Source: Neocallimastix lanati (nom. inval.) (Eukaryota; Neocallimastigomycota; Neocallimastigomycetes; Neocallimastigales; Neocallimastigaceae). Taken from it: a stretch of 35,000 nucleotides of DNA. Shown here piece by piece: positions 12,179 through 22,205 of the stretch. The translations under genes and the position numbers were made by a program. The stretch is taken from contig JACVTC010000125.1 in assembly GCA_016946835.1 (NCBI GenBank), positions 172,501-207,500 on the forward strand, given 5' to 3'. How positions within the stretch are numbered: position 1 is the stretch's first letter; every line of letters begins with the position of its first letter. Under the pieces are notes generated by a model. It saw nothing but the letters and a program-made list of their open reading frames with translations. It did no database searches and was not told the origin of the DNA.

Positions 12179-12448
12179 ACTATATATTATGTATATATGA
12201 AGAGTTAAAGAGTTTCTTTTTTTTTTTTTTTTTTACTTAAAATAATACCATACAACTATGCCTATCGAATTATTTATTTATTATTTTTTATTAATATTAT
12301 TATTATTGTTATTATTATAATTAATACTTTTCTCCTATTTTTTAAATAATAAAACTTTTACATAAAAATATTCATAATTCTTTTACCATATATTTATAGA
12401 TATACATCGTTTTATATTAATTATTTAATTTAAAACATAAGAAAAATA

Positions 12449-12487
<39 letters not shown>

Positions 12488-12540
12488 AAATGTAAAATAG
12501 AATATAATGAAATTTAAATGTGTTTTAACAATTTTTGTAT
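11904..12540. other. AT-rich spacer with (AAAT)n array
   Basis: Homopolymer and TA-rich DNA, including a run of about 10 AAAT units at 12449-12489. No gene is seen. The homology to the downstream ankyrin family starts abruptly at about 12541. Confidence 0.7.
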
Positions 12541-12658
12541 ACTGAATTCATAAAATTAATATATTTACATAGAAGTAAAAATATAATTGAAGAAGTAATA
12601 TTTAATGAAAATAGTTACATTTTAAAAAAAAAAAAAAATTATTGAATATATTAAAATG

Positions 12659-12715
<57 letters not shown>

Positions 12716-12922
12716 AAAAAAAAATATATATATATATATACTAAAAGAGATAAGTATACATATTTAACCTATGAATGTCAACAAGGCAATATTGAAAAAG
12801 TAAAAAAAAAAATTATTCATTGTGGAATGGGTATCAATGAGAAAAATAAAGATGGTGATAATCCATTATTAATTGCATGTAAAAATGGTAATATAGAATT
12901 AATAAAATGTTTATTATATTAA
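12541..12922 (+). pseudogene. 3' remnant of the 39-residue ankyrin / coiled-coil gene family
   Basis: From the CTGAATTCATAAAATTAATA motif onward this matches the full-length gene from about 15421 to its stop (TATTTACATAGAAGTAAAAA corresponds to the copy at 15440). Three lesions are visible. The whole upstream repeat region is missing. The A8 tract has grown to A15 (12624-12638). The coiled-coil coding DNA is replaced by an A tract of more than 50 bases (12657-12713) and a TA run. The terminal ankyrin cap survives almost unchanged (TYLTYECQQGNIEKVK and DGDNPLLIACKNGNIEL, then the stop). An ATG-initiated frame of 88 codons through the poly-A exists but would encode poly-Lys, so I call this a decayed copy rather than a gene. 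The 3' flank (AAGAAGTCAAGGTTAACAG) is also shared with the full-length copy. Confidence 0.85.
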
Positions 12923-13283
12923 ATTTTAAAAAGAAGTCAAGGTTAACAGTTTTATAAAATGTATTATCAATATTTACCATATTTACCATATTTATCATAT
13001 TATTATTATATTATAAAAAAATAATTTCACATATTTTATATTTGGTATATTGAATATATCTATTAATAAAATTCATAATTAAAATCTTAAAAGTTATACA
13101 TATATAAACTTAAAAAAAGTAATATATATATACATTTTAATTTAATTTTTAATTTTTTGTTTTTTTTGTTTTTTTTTTTTTTTTGTTTTTTAAAAAAATA
13201 CTTCATATCTTATTTTTTTTTTTTTTTTTTTTAATTGTTGTTTTTGAAAATATTTATATTTATATATATTTATATTTAATAAT
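12923..13283. repeat. 3' flank shared by the ankyrin-family copies
   Basis: Contains AAGAAGTCAAGGTTAACAG, TATCAATATTTACCATATTT and AAAGTTATACATATATAAAC, which recur at 16043-16260; the last recurs at 21172-21310. This copy keeps about 110 bp (13000-13090) that the 16 kb copy lacks, including TTGGTATATTGAATATATC, which is the source-like sequence of the hairpin at 21078. Confidence 0.8.
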
Positions 13284-14229
13284 AAAAAAATTCTATATAA
13301 TAGCAGAAAAAAAAAAAAATTTAGTTCCATATTTAGTTCCAAATTTTTTTATATATAAAAAGAGATTTAATAGAAAAATATGGTTAAAAAAATCCTTTTT
13401 TATTTATTTATTTTTTTTATTTTTGTTATGTCTTTTTTTTTAAAAGAACTGGTTATTAAAAAATACACTCTAGAATTATAATAAATACATTAACATAAAT
13501 TGTATAATGTGAACATATGACTTAAATTCATATTTTATATTTTACATAAATAATAATTATTATTAAAATACTAAATAACTACATAAATATTAATAATATA
13601 ATCTTGAACTTTATTTCTAACAATTATATAATTTAGTATTGAATCAATTATAATTATAAATTTGGAGGTTTTACGATATAATAATATATGAGTTAATATA
13701 TGATAATTTTAAAATATTAATTTTCATTTTTGTTAACAAAATATTTTAGTTATATTAATTAAATTAATGTTAATCATCTTAACATATTTATTTATTTTTA
13801 TATCAATTATAATAATTTCTTTTCATTAATAATTAAATTTATTTTTATTTTTAATTCTATATAATAACAAAAAAAAAAAAAATTTTTTTTTAGTTCCATA
13901 TTTAGTTCCAAATTTTTTTATATATAAAAAAGATTTAAATGCTAAAAAAAATTTTTTTTTTAATTTTAAATTTTTATTATCATTATTTTTTATTTTTTGA
14001 AATAAGTAAATTCATATAATTATTTGTTATTTTTTTTATTATACCTAACATAAAAATTAAAAATAAAATCTAAAAATTTTAAAATATTTAATATTATTAT
14101 TTCTTGAAATTTAGTAATAATAGTAATAAATAAGTTTAAATTTTTTTTATAAAAATTCAAAAAACTTCTATTTTTTAAATAATAAATAAAAACTTTTTTC
14201 TTTAATAAAAATAAAGAATTTTATAAATC
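13284..14229. repeat. 5' flank of the ankyrin unit, with an extra partial copy
   Basis: The block TTCTATATAATA...TTAGTTCCATATTTAGTTCC...TTTTTTTATATATAAAAA occurs at about 13292-13370, again at 13855-13930 and again at 19185-19305. From about 13940 to the ATG at 14230 the sequence is nearly identical to 19320-19597, for example TTATTATACCTAACATAAAA and AATAAAGAATTTTATAAATC. The conserved upstream block presumably contains the family promoter; the final ATAAATCATGGATTCC start context is identical in both copies. Confidence 0.8.
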
Positions 14230-16035
14230 ATGGATTCCTTTAATAATATATATAAAATGAATAAATTAAAATGGAAAAGAAAAAATATGCATATTCATAT
14301 ATTTGACAAAAGTTATATTCAAGAAATTAAAAGTATTAATGCAACTGAGACTCAAAAAGTTAAAAAAATTTTAGATGATGCCATTGAAAAAAATATTGTT
14401 TTGAATTTAAATGAAAAAGGTAAAAATGAATGGTATCCACTTTTATATGCTACTGATAAGGATAATATCGAAATGGCTAAATTATTAATTGAATATGCCA
14501 ATAAAAATAATTTTGTTTTGGAAATAAATGAAAAAAATGATAAAGGAGATAATCCACTTATATGTGCTACAAATAAAAAAAATATTGAAATGGTTAAATT
14601 ATTGGTAGAATATGCCAACAAAAATGATATTATTTTGGAAATAAATGAAAAAAATAATAATGAAGATAACCCCCTTATATGGGCTACTAGAATAAATAAT
14701 ATTGAAATAATTAAACTATTAATAGAATATGCCAATAAAAATAAAATTGTTTTGGAAATAAATGAAAAAAATAAAGATGGAGAATATCCACTTTTATGGG
14801 CTACGAATGGAAATAATACTGAAATGGTTAAATTATTAATAGAATATGCCAATAAAAATGATATTATTTTGGAAATAAAAGAAAAAGATGAAAATAAATG
14901 GTACCCATTTTTGTGGGCTGTTAGCAATAATATTGAAATGGTTAAATTATTAATAGAATATGCCAATAAAAATAAAATTGTTTTTGAAATAAATGAAAAA
15001 AATTCTAGTAAGTGGTATCCACTTTTATATGCTACTTGTAACGATAATATTGAAATAGTACATTTATTAATAGATTATGCTAATAAAAATAATATTGTTT
15101 TAGAAGTAAATGATAGAGATCTTCAAGGAAATAATCCACTTATATGGGCTATTATAAGAAATAATATTGAAATGGTTCAATTATTAATAGATTATGCTAA
15201 TAAAAATGATATTGTTTTGGAAATAAATGAAAAAAATGATAATGGAGTTAATCCAATATTTTATGCAATAGATCGTAATAATCTTGAAATATTTACATTA
15301 TTGGTTGAATATTCAGTAGAAAAAAAATTAAAAATAGTCATCAATGAAAAAGATATTGAAGACGTAATAAATTCAAAAAAAATATTTCTTGGACATATAA
15401 AAAATATTTCAGAAATTAATCCTGAATTCATAAAATTAATATATTTATATAGAAATAAAAATATAATTGATGTAATATTTAGTGAAAATAGTTACATTTT
15501 AAAAAAAATTATTGAATATATTGAAAATGAAAAAAATGAGAAAAAAAGACTAGAAAAGGATTTAAATAATGAAAAAATGAAAATTGAAAGAATAGAAAAG
15601 GATTTAAAGAATGAAAAAATGAAAAATGAAAGATTAGAAAAAGATTTGGAAAATAAAAAAATAAAAATTGAAAGAATAGAAAAGGATTTAAAAGATGAAA
15701 AAATGAGAAATGAAAGATTAGAAAATGATTTGGAAAATGAAAAAAGGGAAAAAGAAAGAACAGAACAAAATTTGAAAAAGGAAAAAAAGGAAAAAGAAAT
15801 AATAAAAAATAAATATAAATTATTGATAAAACAATTGAAAAAAGAAAGAAATACTAAAAGAGATGATAAGGATACATATTTAACCTATGAATGTCAACAA
15901 GGTAATATTGAAGAAGTAAAAAAATTAATTCGTGATGGAATGGATATCAATGAGAAAAATAAAGATGGTGATACTCCATTATTGATTGCATGTAAAAATG
16001 GTAATATAAATTTAATAAAATGTTTATTAAATTAA
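14230..16035 (+). CDS. Ankyrin(39-aa units) - coiled-coil - ankyrin protein, 601 aa
   Basis: Single exon, full length. Residues 1-60 are a unique N-terminus (IFDKSYIQEIKSINATE, then KKILDDAIEKNIVLNL). Residues 61-371 hold eight ankyrin-type units of 39 residues (one of 38). Each reads roughly NEKNxxGxNPLIxATxxNNI plus EMVKLLIEYANKNxIxLEI; the extra length over canonical 33 is the YANKNDIILEI segment. Residues 372-437 are a linker. Residues about 438-524 are a highly charged coiled coil made of six 14-residue (two-heptad) tandem units of the type ERIEKDLKNEKMKN. The C-terminus (about 551-601) is an ankyrin cap of one and a half units (YLTYECQQGNIEEVKKLI, DGDTPLLIACKNGNI). No membrane or signal segment is visible, so it is probably an intracellular scaffold that oligomerises through the coiled coil. 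Function and partners are unknown. It is the intact member of a local duplication. Confidence 0.9.
   Translation: MDSFNNIYKMNKLKWKRKNMHIHIFDKSYIQEIKSINATETQKVKKILDDAIEKNIVLNLNEKGKNEWYPLLYATDKDNIEMAKLLIEYANKNNFVLEINEKNDKGDNPLICATNKKNIEMVKLLVEYANKNDIILEINEKNNNEDNPLIWATRINNIEIIKLLIEYANKNKIVLEINEKNKDGEYPLLWATNGNNTEMVKLLIEYANKNDIILEIKEKDENKWYPFLWAVSNNIEMVKLLIEYANKNKIVFEINEKNSSKWYPLLYATCNDNIEIVHLLIDYANKNNIVLEVNDRDLQGNNPLIWAIIRNNIEMVQLLIDYANKNDIVLEINEKNDNGVNPIFYAIDRNNLEIFTLLVEYSVEKKLKIVINEKDIEDVINSKKIFLGHIKNISEINPEFIKLIYLYRNKNIIDVIFSENSYILKKIIEYIENEKNEKKRLEKDLNNEKMKIERIEKDLKNEKMKNERLEKDLENKKIKIERIEKDLKDEKMRNERLENDLENEKREKERTEQNLKKEKKEKEIIKNKYKLLIKQLKKERNTKRDDKDTYLTYECQQGNIEEVKKLIRDGMDINEKNKDGDTPLLIACKNGNINLIKCLLN
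14410..15342 (+). repeat. 117-bp coding tandem repeats (8 ankyrin units)
   Basis: Eight in-frame units of 117 bp (the fifth is 114 bp) with strong nucleotide conservation, such as AAATTATTAATAGAATATGC and GCCAATAAAAAT. The similarity between units shows recent internal amplification or homogenisation. Because the period is a multiple of three, an open frame also appears on the minus strand; this is a by-product. Confidence 0.9.
15547..15799 (+). repeat. 42-bp coding tandem repeats (coiled coil, six units)
   Basis: Six units of about 42 bp, alternating GAAAGAATAGAAAAGGATTT and GAAAGATTAGAAAAAGATTT types, encode the two-heptad coiled-coil modules. Purine-only, A-rich DNA of this kind is a natural target for slippage, and the sister copies are broken exactly here. 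Confidence 0.85.
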
Positions 16036-16633
16036 ATTTTATAAAGAAGTCAAGGTTAACAGTTTTATAAAATATATTATCAATATTTACCATATTTAAA
16101 AGTTATACATATATAAACTTAAAAAAAAGTAATATATATATATACTTTTTAATTTGATTTTTAATTTTGTTTTTTGTTTTTTGTTTTTTTGTTTTTTAAA
16201 AAAATACTTCATTTCTTTTTTTTTTTTTTTTTTAATTGTTTTTGAAAATATTTATATATATATAAAAGAAAGATTAAAAAGTTTTGTAAAATTTAAGATT
16301 TTATAATGTATTTCTTTAACTTTTTTCCTTATTTTTTAACTAATAAAATAATAAATATTTTTTTATAAAAAAAAAAAAAAAAAAATGAATAAATCAAGTA
16401 AAAAGTGTCTTTATTAAAAATAATAATAATAATAATAATAATAAACTTTATACATAATTTAATATCAAGTCATATTAAATTATAAATAGAAATAAAATAT
16501 ACATATATATATTTATTTATTTATTTTTTTTGTTTTTATTTTATTTTATTTTTTTATTTTTTTTTTTTTTTTTTTTATATATATATATATCTTGAAGAAA
16601 TATAATTTTTTTCTACTTATGATTTATTTCTAT

Positions 16634-16664
<31 letters not shown>

Positions 16665-16671
16665 CTTATTT

Positions 16672-16715
<44 letters not shown>

Positions 16716-16840
16716 TTTTATAACATTATTTTTTATTATTTTTATTTTATAATTAAAAATTATTAAAATCTTATAATTGATAGATATAAAAATATTAATA
16801 TTCAATTTACATTTATATATATATATATATTTCATAATTG
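16036..16840. repeat. 3' flank of full-length ankyrin unit (duplicated at 21131-21935)
   Basis: Starts with AAGAAGTCAAGGTTAACAG and continues through AAGAAAGATTAAAAAGTTTTG, ATGAATAAATCAAGTAAAAA, TTTATACATAATTTAATATC, CTTGAAGAAATATAA and a (TTTA)n array (16631-16718) to TTCAATTTACATTTATATAT. All of these recur in order after the third copy. It contains no gene. Confidence 0.85.
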
Positions 16841-16855
16841 TAATTTTTTTAAATA

Positions 16856-17017
16856 ATGAAGAAATATTATGTATTTGGATGCCAAAACATAGCAAAACTA
16901 CTACAAAACCAGTATCAAATCAATCCATTAATTTACATATACTTTAATAGCAAAGTAGAGATAAAAAGTCATACAAAAACACATAACTGTTATTTAGCAT
17001 TATTAAATATATATTAA
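16856..17017 (+). other. Possible short ORF, 53 codons, unassigned
   Basis: ATG-to-TAA frame starting MKKYYVFGCQNIAKLLQNQY with an unbiased composition for this window. It begins where the duplicated flank ends. No family is recognised and no second copy is seen. It could be a decayed gene fragment or chance. Confidence 0.15.
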
Positions 17018-17175
17018 GTATTGTTGCCTATATTAATATATATTTAAATGTGTATGCTTAGATAATTAATTAAATATAAAACTATGCTGATATATTATTT
17101 AATATAATGACTATAGATTTGATCATAGTTATAATATATTTGCTTAATAGATGAATAATTATAATAATTATATAA

Positions 17176-17756
17176 ACTTTTTTCATTTCTTAATTGAGAT
17201 TCCTGTAATATACTTTCGTATTTTTCCGATTTCTACAAGCATCTTCTAAAGAATCATATTCCTCCTTATATAATGATTATGTTCTTGGAGGAAGAGCATT
17301 CATATAATCAATAACTGAAATAGAAGCTTTATCTTCCGTTTCCAATTGATCAGATAAATCTAAGTATTTCGTATTAAAATTATACACTGTCTCTTTTGTC
17401 TCAATAATTAAACGTTTTAATTGTCTTTAATTCATTGCCCTTTTGGAATTCTCTCCAATATTTCCTTTTTATGAGATCAACATATTAATCTAACGTAATA
17501 GTTCTATTTATCTCTGTTTCTTTTTTCTTTTTTCATAAGTACTCTTACAATGTCATCTTCAGCAGCCGCAATTATGTAACTCAATTTTTTTTATATTTTT
17601 TATATCGGTAGTAATACCTTCCCACCTAAACCAATTATTAATTCTAAATTTCCTTATTTCAGCATCTCTACTAGATCCATCAATTCTCGGAAGAGTCCTA
17701 GTGTCAATCTCTGCCTGTTTTCAAGTAAAACTACTAATGTTACTACAACAACTCAT
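17176..17756 (-). pseudogene. Decayed retrotransposon Gag-like (capsid) sequence
   Basis: The minus strand encodes a non-low-complexity protein broken by several stops and frame changes. In order the pieces read DGSSRDAEIRKFRINNWFRW, then (new frame) AAAEDDIVRVLMKKEKR, then YVDLIKRKYWREFQKGNELK, then TKYLDLSDQLETEDKASISV followed by IDYMNALPPRT, then SEKYESILQESQLRNEKS. The pattern of an Asp-Gly-Ser start, Trp-containing helices, an Arg-Glu-Phe helix and an IDYMNALPP turn resembles the capsid region of LTR-retrotransposon Gag proteins. The assignment is by remembered family pattern, not a search. An in-frame TGA lies soon after the first ATG. No LTRs, protease or polymerase are visible beside it, so it is an isolated relic. 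Confidence 0.5.
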
Positions 17757-18755
17757 TGTTTATAATTAATTATTATTTATAATAATGTGTCTTTATTTAA
17801 TTTATGTATTTTAAATACTTGTTTATATAATTATTATTATTATTATTTTTTATTATTATTATTATTATTTAATATAATTATAAAATTTTCCTAAAATTTA
17901 TTTATTCTAAAATAATTTATTTAAACTGCTAAAATGAATGAAATAACACATATTGCATAACTCTCTCTTCACCAAAGATAAAATAATTATAAATAACCAA
18001 TAAAAAAGAAATTAAAATTCTATATCCTAAACAGTATATATTAATTAGTCCTAACTGTAGAGAATTTATGTAAATATATACGTTTTGATAATTAATTAAC
18101 ATAATTACTAAACACCACTACTTATAAATTACTTTTTACACAGCACATCTCCGACATCTCCACCAATTTTTTATATGCGAGACTTTTATGTGAAATAATT
18201 TATAAACAGTGGGGTTTTTAAAAAAATAGTTATTGAGTAAAATTTATTAATAAAATTATAATATTCGTACAATTAAAATAATAATTTCAATTCTTAAAAT
18301 TATATGGATTCCTCTATTTCTAATATAAAATATTAATAATTCAATCTATTAAAAAATAGGTAATATATTAATTATATATTCTAATATATAGAACTATATT
18401 AATTTTATATGAATTAAAGTTTTATAATTATGATAGTTATAATAATACATATTGAAATAAAATAAAATAAAATAATTATCAAAAATATATAAATTTAATA
18501 ATATTTAATAATTATTATTAAATATACAAATACGTTACTACACATATTTGTTTTATACCAATATATTGTATGCTGTTTTATGCTAAAATTAGTCCAAACT
18601 AGCATGCAAATTAAACTATCAATATTTAGCTATTATTATTACAATATTATAAACATATATAAAACAATATACAAAATAACAATAATATACTAGTTTATGT
18701 AATACTTAATTTATAATATATTTATAATATTTATTAAAATAATTTAATATTTAAA

Positions 18756-18791
<36 letters not shown>

Positions 18792-19154
18792 TATAAAATA
18801 AATTAATAATAGTTTAATATTTTATTAATGTCTGAAGTTCGTAATAATTGTTGCTGTTAAAAAAATTAGTAATAATATAAAAATAAAAAAAAAAGAAATA
18901 AAAAAAAAAAAATAAAAAATAAAAAAAAAATAATAATAATAATAAAAAAAAAAAAGAAATAAAAAAAAAATAAAATAAAATAAAAAAAAATAATAAAATA
19001 AAAAAAAAATAATAAAATGATAAAAAATAATAAAATGATAAAAAATAAAAGATATAACAAAAATAAAATAAAAAAAAAAAGAAATAAAAAAAAGACATAA
19101 TAAAAAAATAATAATAATAAAAAATTATTTTTAAATATAATCAAAATATAATAT
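17757..19154. other. AT-rich spacer between the two large duplicated units
   Basis: Moderately complex AT-rich DNA (17940-18660) without an open frame of interest is followed by (TAA)n at 18757-18790 and an A-rich simple-sequence tract (18885-19125). The block at 18120-18210 is slightly GC-richer (CAGCACATCTCCGACATCTC) and may be a further element relic, but nothing identifiable is encoded. Confidence 0.6.
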
Positions 19155-19597
19155 CTTAATATTTAAATTTATTTTTATTTTTAATTCTATATAAATAATA
19201 ACATAATTAAAAAAAAAAAAAAAAAAAAATTACAAAATTTTTAGTTCTACTTTTTTTTTTGTTCCACTTTTTTTTTAGTTCCAAATTTTTTTATATATAA
19301 AAAAGATTTAAATACTAAAAAAATTTTTTTTAAATTTTAATTTTTATTATCATTATTTTTTGAAATAACCATAAGTAGATTCATATAATTCTTTGTTATT
19401 TTTTTTATTATACCTAACATAAAAATTAAAAATAAAATCTAAAAATATTAAAATATTTAATATTATTATTTCTTGAAATTTAGTAATAATAGTAATAAAT
19501 AAGTTTAAATTTTTTTTATAAAAATTCAAAAAACTTATATTTTTTAAATATAAATAAAAACTTTTTTCTTTAATAAAAATAAAGAATTTTATAAATC
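19155..19597. repeat. 5' flank of third ankyrin copy (duplicate of 13835-14229)
   Basis: Aligned with the full-length copy it differs by small indels in homopolymers. The TTAGTTCCA motif is expanded here to three variants (TTAGTTCTAC, TTGTTCCAC, TTAGTTCCA) at about 19231-19283. The start context of the ORF is preserved. Confidence 0.85.
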
Positions 19598-21080
19598 ATG
19601 GATTCCTTTAATAATATATATGAATTAGATCAGGAAAGAGAAGATATGAGTTTTCATATATTTGACGAAAGTTATATTCAAGAAATTAAAAGAATTAATG
19701 CAACTGAGACTCAAAAAGTTAAAAAAATTTTAGATGATGCCATTGAAAAAAATATTGTTTTGAATTTAAATGAAAAAGGTAAAAATGAATGGTATCCACT
19801 TTTATATGCTACTTATAAGGATAATATCGAAATGGCTAAATTATTAATTGAATATGCCAATAAAAACAATTTTGTTTTGGAAATAAATGAAAAAAGTAAT
19901 AAAGGAGATAATCCACTTATATGTGCTACAAATAAAAAAAATATTGAAATGGTTAAATTATTGGTAGAATATGCTAACAAAAATGATATTATTTTGGAAA
20001 CAAATGAAAAAAATAATAATGGAGATAATCCACTTATATTGGCTACTGAGAGAAATAATATTGAAATAGTTAAACTATTAATAGAATATGCCAATAAAAA
20101 TAAAATTGTTTTGGAAATAAATGAAAAAAATAATAAAGGAGAATATCCACTTTTATGGGCTACTAATAGAAATAATACTGAAATAGTTAAACTATTAATA
20201 GAATATGCCATTAAAAATGATATTATTTTGGAAATAAAAGAAAAAAATAAATATGGATGGTATCCATTTTTGTGGGCTGTTGGTAATAATATTGAAATGG
20301 TTAAATTATTAATAGAATATGCCAATAAAAATAAAATTGTTTTGGAAATAAATGAAAAAAATATACAGGAGTGGTATCCACTTTTATATGCTACTTGTAA
20401 CAATAATATTGAAAAGGTACATTTATTAATAGATTATGCTAATAAAAATAATATTGTTTTAGAATTAAATAATAGAAATCTTCAAGGAAATAATCCACTT
20501 ATATGGGCTATTATAAGAAATAATATTGAAATGGTTCAATTATTAATAGATTATGCTAATAAAAATGATATTGTTTTGGAAATAAATAAAAAAAATGATG
20601 ATGGAGTTAATCCAATATTTAGTGCAATAGATCATAATAATCTTGAAATATTTATATTATTAGTTGAATATTCAGTAGAAAAAAAATTCAAAGTAATCAT
20701 CAATGAAAAAGATATTGAAGAAGTAATAAATTCAAAAAAATCATATTATGTACATTTAAAGAATATTTCAGAAATTAATCCTGAATTCATAAAATTAATA
20801 TATTTATATAGAAATAAAAATATAATTGATGTAATATTTAGTGAAAATAGTTACATTTTAAAAAAAAATTATTGAATATATTGAAAATGAAAAAAATGAG
20901 AAAAAAAGACTAGAAAATGATTAAAATAATGAAAAAATAAAAATTGAAAGAATGAAAATTGAAAAAATAGAAAAGGATTTAAAGAATGAAAAAAAGAAAA
21001 ATGAAAGATTAGAAAAAGATTTGGAAAATAAAAAAAATAAAAATTGAAAGAATAGAAAAGGATTTAAAATATGAAAAAAT
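19598..21080 (+). pseudogene. Third ankyrin/coiled-coil copy, frameshifted and 3'-truncated
   Basis: Open for 425 codons (19598-20875) and closely similar to the gene at 14230: same start (MDSFNNIY), same eight 39-residue units, same linker (FIKLIYLYRNKNIIDV). At 20860-20868 it has nine A residues where the intact gene has eight, and it stops three codons later (LKKNY). Downstream the coiled-coil DNA is still recognisable (GAGAAAAAAAGACTAGAAAA, GAAAGATTAGAAAAAGATTT) but has further indels and stops, and the C-terminal ankyrin cap is deleted. A truncated ankyrin-only protein could still be made, so 'pseudogene' is a judgement. It may instead be a shorter functional paralogue lacking the coiled coil. 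Confidence 0.8.
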
Positions 21081-21130
21081 GATTGTTTTATATTTGATAT
21101 ATTGAATATATCAAATATAAAACAATCATT
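21078..21130. repeat. Perfect inverted repeat, 25-bp arms, 3-nt loop
   Basis: The left arm (21078-21102) starts AATGATTGTTTTATATTTGA; the right arm (21106-21130) is its exact reverse complement, ending AAAACAATCATT. The loop is TGA. It sits exactly where the third copy loses its coiled-coil end and ankyrin cap. In the remnant copy (about 13040-13070) only the central TATATTGAATATATC is palindromic, so the perfect hairpin is specific to this copy. Confidence 0.95.
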
Positions 21131-21724
21131 ATTAATATATCTATTAATAAAATTCATAATTAAAATCTTAAAGGTTATACATATATAAACTTAAAAAAGT
21201 AATATATATATATATATATATATTTAATTTGATTTTTAATTTTGTTTTTTGTTTTTTAAAAAAAATACTTCATTTCTTTTTTTTTTTTTTTTTTTAATTG
21301 TTGTTTTTGCTTATTTATATATATATATAAAAAGAAAGATTAAAAAGTTTTGTAAAATTTAAAAATTTTATAATGTATTTCTATAAGAAAACTTTTTTCC
21401 TTATTTTTTAACTAATAAAATAATATATATTTTTTTATAAATAATAAATAAATAAATAAATGAATAAATCAAGTAAAAAATGTTTTTATTAAAGAAAAAA
21501 ATAATAATAATAATAAACTTTATACATAATTTAATATCAAGTCATATTAAATTATAAATAGAAATAAAATATACATATATATATTTATTTATTTATTTTT
21601 TTGTTTTTATTTTATTTTTTTTTTTTTTTTTTTATATATATATATATATCTTGAAGAAATATAAATTTTTTCTACTCATGATTTATTTCTATTTATTTAT
21701 TTAGTTATTTATTTATTTATTTAG

Positions 21725-21823
<99 letters not shown>

Positions 21824-21935
21824 TTTTATAACATTATTTTATATTATTTTTATTTTATAATTAAAAATTATTAAAATCTTATAATTGATGGATATAAAAA
21901 TATTAATATTCAATTTACATTTATATATATATATT
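21131..21935. repeat. 3' flank of third ankyrin copy
   Basis: Collinear with 16095-16830 (AAGAAAGATTAAAAAGTTTTG, CTTGAAGAAATATAA, TTATAATTGATGGATATAAA). The (TTTA)n array is longer here (about 21690-21823). Homology stops at about 21935 after TTCAATTTACATTTATATAT. Confidence 0.85.
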
Positions 21936-22205
21936 TTAATGGCAGCAAACTTGTTTCATCTATATTAATTAAATAGTTGATAAAATACATGTAATAAAAA
22001 GAAAAATAAAAAGATAAAAGAATAAACAAAAAAAAAAAAAAAACACAAAATAAAATAAAATAATAGTATAATGTATTCTAGTTTCATTTAATGAATATCT
22101 GTAAGATTTCACAAGGGCATTATTATACTGTAGTATAATAATTATTTTTGACTTCACAATTTTAATCATAATTTTAAAGATACGAAACTATGATCTTCAT
22201 TGGTT

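Noticed and set aside
14352-14966. 204-codon minus-strand ORF inside the full-length ankyrin gene (and its 196-codon counterpart at 19813-20403)
   Set aside because: It is the antisense of in-frame 117-bp repeats. The repeat period is a multiple of three, so an open antisense frame propagates automatically; the Ser/Phe/Leu-rich product has no family features.
18814-19144. Minus-strand Phe/Tyr-rich ORFs, apparently multi-pass membrane proteins (also 23387-23818)
   Set aside because: Translation of A-rich simple sequence on the opposite strand; apparent hydrophobicity is an artefact of TTT/TTA codons.
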